DNA from: Bifidobacteriaceae bacterium
GTDB taxonomy: Bacteria; Actinomycetota; Actinomycetes; Actinomycetales; WQXJ01
DNA length: 64,000 bases
Direction: 5' to 3'
NCBI GenBank assembly: GCA_031267825.1
Contig: JAIRYJ010000022.1
Span: 61,875-125,874 of the forward strand
Shown: positions 61,740 to 64,000 of the stretch, in pieces
How the letters are laid out: every line of letters starts with the position of its first letter
Numbering within the stretch: position 1 is the first letter of the stretch
The notes under the pieces: generated by a model
Database searches by the model: none
Seen by the model: the letters and a program-made list of their open reading frames with translations, nothing else
Told to the model about the DNA's origin: nothing
Position numbers and translations under genes: made by a program

Positions 61740-62821
61740 GCCGCATCACGCGGGCGGGGTTGATCGGGGCGGGGCGCATCGCCCAAGCGCACGCTGCTGG
61801 GATTCAGGCGGCTGGTGTCGAACTGGTCGGGATAGTCGCTTCGACTCCGCTACGGTCGCGCGAGGCTGCCTCCCGCTTGGGTGCTGGACGGGCTTACGGT
61901 TCTGTCGCCGAACTGTTGGCGGACCCTGAAATCCAGGTGATCCACATCGTCACACCGACAGCCGCGCACTTCGCGCAAGCCTCCCAGGCTATCGCCGCCG
62001 GCAAACACATTGTCTGCGAGAAGCCCCTGACTACCACCAGCGCGGACGCCGCCCGTCTGGTTACCCAGGCCGCCACCGCCGGGGTGGTTGGTACAGTCGC
62101 CTTTACCTACCGCTATCAGCCAGTTGTCCAAGAGACCAAGGCTCGGCTGCGGGACGGGGAGTTGGGTGGGTTGACATCGATCCGCGGCGGCTACTTGCAG
62201 GACTGGCTCTTGACCGCCCCGGCCAGCGAATGGCGTTTGGATCCGGACCGCGCCGGGTTCTCCCGCGCCACCGCCGACTTGGGTTCACATTTGTTTGATC
62301 TGGTTGAGTTTGTCTGCGCCGACCGGTTCGCACGGGTTGCGGCGTCGGTGCTCCAAGCCGTTGGGGGAACGGGCCGTACGGACAGCGCGGACGATGCCGT
62401 CGGCATCGTTCTCGAAACCACCGCGGGTGTGCCGTGTTCCCTGGCTGTCTCCCAAGTGGCGCCCGGGCATGTCAATTCGCTGACTCTTGAGGTCAGCGGC
62501 GTCAGGGCCGCTTTCGGCATAGACATCGAGCGGACTGACGGCCTGTCGATCGCCACGCCGGGGTCCGTCCGAATTGTGCCGGCCGACGAGCTTGGGCGCG
62601 GTGTCGCCTTGGCTGGGTTTACGCCGCAAGGCGGCACGCTGGATTTGATTTCGGGATTCAGCGCTTTCATACAGCACAGCTACGCCGCCATGGGAGGGGA
62701 ACCGGTCGAGGGTTTGCCTACCTTGGCGGACGGGTTGCGGGCCGTCATGGCCTGCGAAGCTGTCCGGCGTGCCGCCGTCAGCGGCGCCTGGGTTGAACTG
62801 GATGGCCGCCGTTCCGTCTGA
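61736..62821 (+). CDS. Gfo/Idh/MocA-family oxidoreductase
   Basis: NAD(P)-dependent sugar or inositol oxidoreductase, 361 aa. The Rossmann motif GLIGAGRIAQAHAAG is at the N-terminus, the EKPLTT block carries the catalytic Lys, and DLGSHLFDLVEF supplies the His. It is coupled to the MFS gene (ATGA). In the cassette it may oxidise the sugar released by GH13 or a 3-keto-glucoside. A perfect palindrome lies 36 bp after its stop. Confidence 0.9.
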   Translation: MSRITRAGLIGAGRIAQAHAAGIQAAGVELVGIVASTPLRSREAASRLGAGRAYGSVAELLADPEIQVIHIVTPTAAHFAQASQAIAAGKHIVCEKPLTTTSADAARLVTQAATAGVVGTVAFTYRYQPVVQETKARLRDGELGGLTSIRGGYLQDWLLTAPASEWRLDPDRAGFSRATADLGSHLFDLVEFVCADRFARVAASVLQAVGGTGRTDSADDAVGIVLETTAGVPCSLAVSQVAPGHVNSLTLEVSGVRAAFGIDIERTDGLSIATPGSVRIVPADELGRGVALAGFTPQGGTLDLISGFSAFIQHSYAAMGGEPVEGLPTLADGLRAVMACEAVRRAAVSGAWVELDGRRSV

Positions 62822-62846
62822 GGGCGGCCTCCGTGCGTCCGATATC

Positions 62847-62905
62847 TTGACGTCGAGGAAAACTAATTCCCCGGAGGAATTAGTTTTCGGATAGTTTGAC
62901 GTCGA
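62847..62905. repeat. Perfect AAAACTAATTCC palindrome with flanking direct repeats
   Basis: GAAAACTAATTCC (62858-62870) and GGAATTAGTTTTC (62876-62888) pair perfectly around CCGGA. TTGACGTCGA occurs on each side (62847-62856 and 62896-62905). It is the full form of the element at 57485-57552 and closes the second sugar cassette; it can also act as a terminator. Confidence 0.85.
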
Positions 62906-62929
62906 ACAAACAGCCAGACGGCGGGAAGA

Positions 62930-63711
62930 CTAGGCCGACACCTTCACGACAAGCCACCCGCAGGGCTGGTAGACGGCGTTTGGGAGGGCCTGGTGGGGGT
63001 TGGCGGGGCCGCGGCTGGGGTAGTCCGGGTCCAGCGGGAAGCGGGGAATGGCATCGGCGCGGGCTATAGCTTGGAGGCGGTCCAGGCCGTCGGCGCCGGC
63101 GAACTCTTCCAATATCCAGCCAACCTTTCGCGTCGCCGCGGCGGGGTACAACCCCGCCACCTGGGCCAGCTGGCCGCCCGTCAGGCCGGACTCGCTGTAG
63201 GGGTCGACGATCACGGTGGCGGCGTTGTCCAGCCCGGCCGCCAGATCAAGATCATTGGCGATGTCCAGCGCGGTGACGGCCGGAGTTGAATATGGCACAT
63301 TGCCACAATATGCACGCACTGCCTGGGTGGGCACCATTCGTACCCTGGCGCGCCGGTGGAACTCCAGCCGGACCCCGGCCGACCGCGCGATCCGCGATTT
63401 CACGGCTGGTCGCCACCTGGAACACCTGGGCGGCACGGTGGGAGGCGCCGTGCGTGGCGCCGTGCGTGGCGGCGGCTGTCATCCAACCCGCGTAATAGCT
63501 GAAACCGAGGTGTTCCGACAGTTCGCCGATGAGCTCGTATCCGGGTGGGCCGCCGAGTTCCCGGTACTCTGATGCCACGGGTGCCCACAAGCCCCTACTC
63601 AGCGCAAGCCATTCCCCGCGCCGAACCAGTGTGGCCAGCCGCTGCCGAACCTGGCAAACAGGGAGACGTGTGTCGCAAGCTCCCGGCGGCCTCAGGAATC
63701 AGTCCGTGATG
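62930..63711 (-). pseudogene. Frameshifted AbiEi-like antitoxin/regulator remnant
   Basis: Read on the minus strand, one frame gives LATLVRRGEWLALSRGLW (winged-helix end) and ELIGELSEHLGFSYYAGWMTAA... VATSREIADR. The homology then continues in another frame as VRLEFHRRARVRMVP, STPAVTALDIANDLDL, and RKVGWILEEFAG. These are successive blocks of AbiEi-type antitoxins. The switch lies near 63360-63390 and the 5' side lacks both a start codon and the first part of the helix-turn-helix. A complete AbiEii toxin gene is not seen. It is judged a decayed type IV toxin-antitoxin gene. Confidence 0.6.
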
Positions 63712-63782
63712 CTTGGCTTGGACGCCCCGGATCGGGGATTTTGGGCACTTTGGGCACTGGGTCAAGTGCGCCAGGAGGTGGG

Positions 63783-63868
63783 TTGGTCACCTTTTGGGAC
63801 ACTAAACGGTTTCGTGGGGCTTCCCGCGGTGGCGCCGCGCGAGGTACCGGATCGGCTGAGGTGACCAA
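63783..63868. repeat. Inverted repeat TTGGTCACCT / AGGTGACCAA
   Basis: Perfect 10-bp arms at 63783-63792 and 63859-63868 in the non-coding DNA beyond the antitoxin remnant. A further small dyad, TTTGTG/CACAAA, lies at 63879-63894. No gene was supported from 63712 to the window end. Confidence 0.5.
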
Positions 63869-63944
63869 AACCCGGCTCTTTGTGACGACACAAAAACGGC
63901 GACAAACGCATGAGTAAACCGCCTTTGACCAGTCGGGCTGGCGG

Positions 63945-64000
63945 TGTCCTGGTTCAGGACATAGGAAACCCCTGTATCGGGACATAGGAAACCCATGTCT
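63945..64000 (+). mobile_element. Possible insertion-sequence end (IS481-like) at the window edge
   Basis: TGTCCTG/CAGGACA (63945-63961) is a perfect dyad beginning TGT. It is followed by two direct copies of GACATAGGAAACCC (63958-63971 and 63981-63994), and the last bases read ATGTCT, a possible start codon. The pattern resembles the left flank of IS481-type elements, but the transposase itself would lie outside the window. Confidence 0.35.

Overview
The window reads as chromosomal DNA of an anaerobic or facultatively anaerobic, GC-rich actinobacterium. The evidence is roughly 60% GC by eye, many GTG/TTG starts, TANNNT -10 boxes placed 6-7 nt before several start codons (leaderless genes), a PadR/DUF1048/DrrAB-type cassette, MptpB-like phosphatase and GabD2-type dehydrogenase. 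A multimeric [FeFe]-hydrogenase operon, two GH13 glucosidases, a GH3 glycosidase and a giant DUF11 surface protein suggest a fermentative, surface-attached, possibly gut or host-associated life. Species-level identity cannot be read from the sequence.

Layout. 1-9270: housekeeping and small metabolic genes (plsC end, der, DedA-like, AGCS amino-acid symporter, DUF805, ANT(6)-like nucleotidyltransferase, aldehyde dehydrogenase plus SDR), closed by a stack of four strong hairpins. 9479-20368 (minus): one 10.9-kb gene for a secreted, membrane-anchored protein with 21 DUF11 repeats, preceded by a C11 tract. 20684-24803: uppP, GH13 glucosidase, a small hypothetical and a polyprenol-phosphate mannosyltransferase-like GT2. 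25077-30150: a compact catabolic cassette dhaL-dhaK-lsrF-like-DUF1097-VOC with a convergent SorC regulator and paired palindromes at the promoter and start of dhaL. 30443-35807: ketopantoate-reductase-like and acetoacetate-decarboxylase-like pair, tyrosine phosphatase, PstS-like lipoprotein, panD.

35991-43721 (minus): a six-gene unit nuoE-like / fused NuoF-GltD (1012 aa) / [FeFe] HydA / NitT-TauT ABC importer. The fused NADH- and NADPH-type modules point to a hydrogenase joined to both pyridine nucleotide pools. 44041-48084: PadR-DUF1048-DrrAB exporter, DUF1905, TetR and SDR. 48317-51578: VanY and VanZ divergent from a VanR/VanS-like two-component system, with no vanHAX in view. 51579-52322: repeat-rich island carrying a decayed AAA/DUF4143 ATPase.

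52323-62821: two neighbouring sugar cassettes of the same design (TetR + MFS + glycosidase): TetR / esterase / MFS / GH3, then GH13 / TetR / MFS / Gfo-Idh-MocA oxidoreductase. The second is bounded on both sides by copies of one palindromic element. 62930-64000: a frameshifted AbiEi-like antitoxin remnant and, at the very edge, what looks like the end of an insertion sequence. A dispersed element with core TTGGACGATGCCG recurs in the intergenic DNA of the second half. No rRNA, tRNA or CRISPR array was seen.
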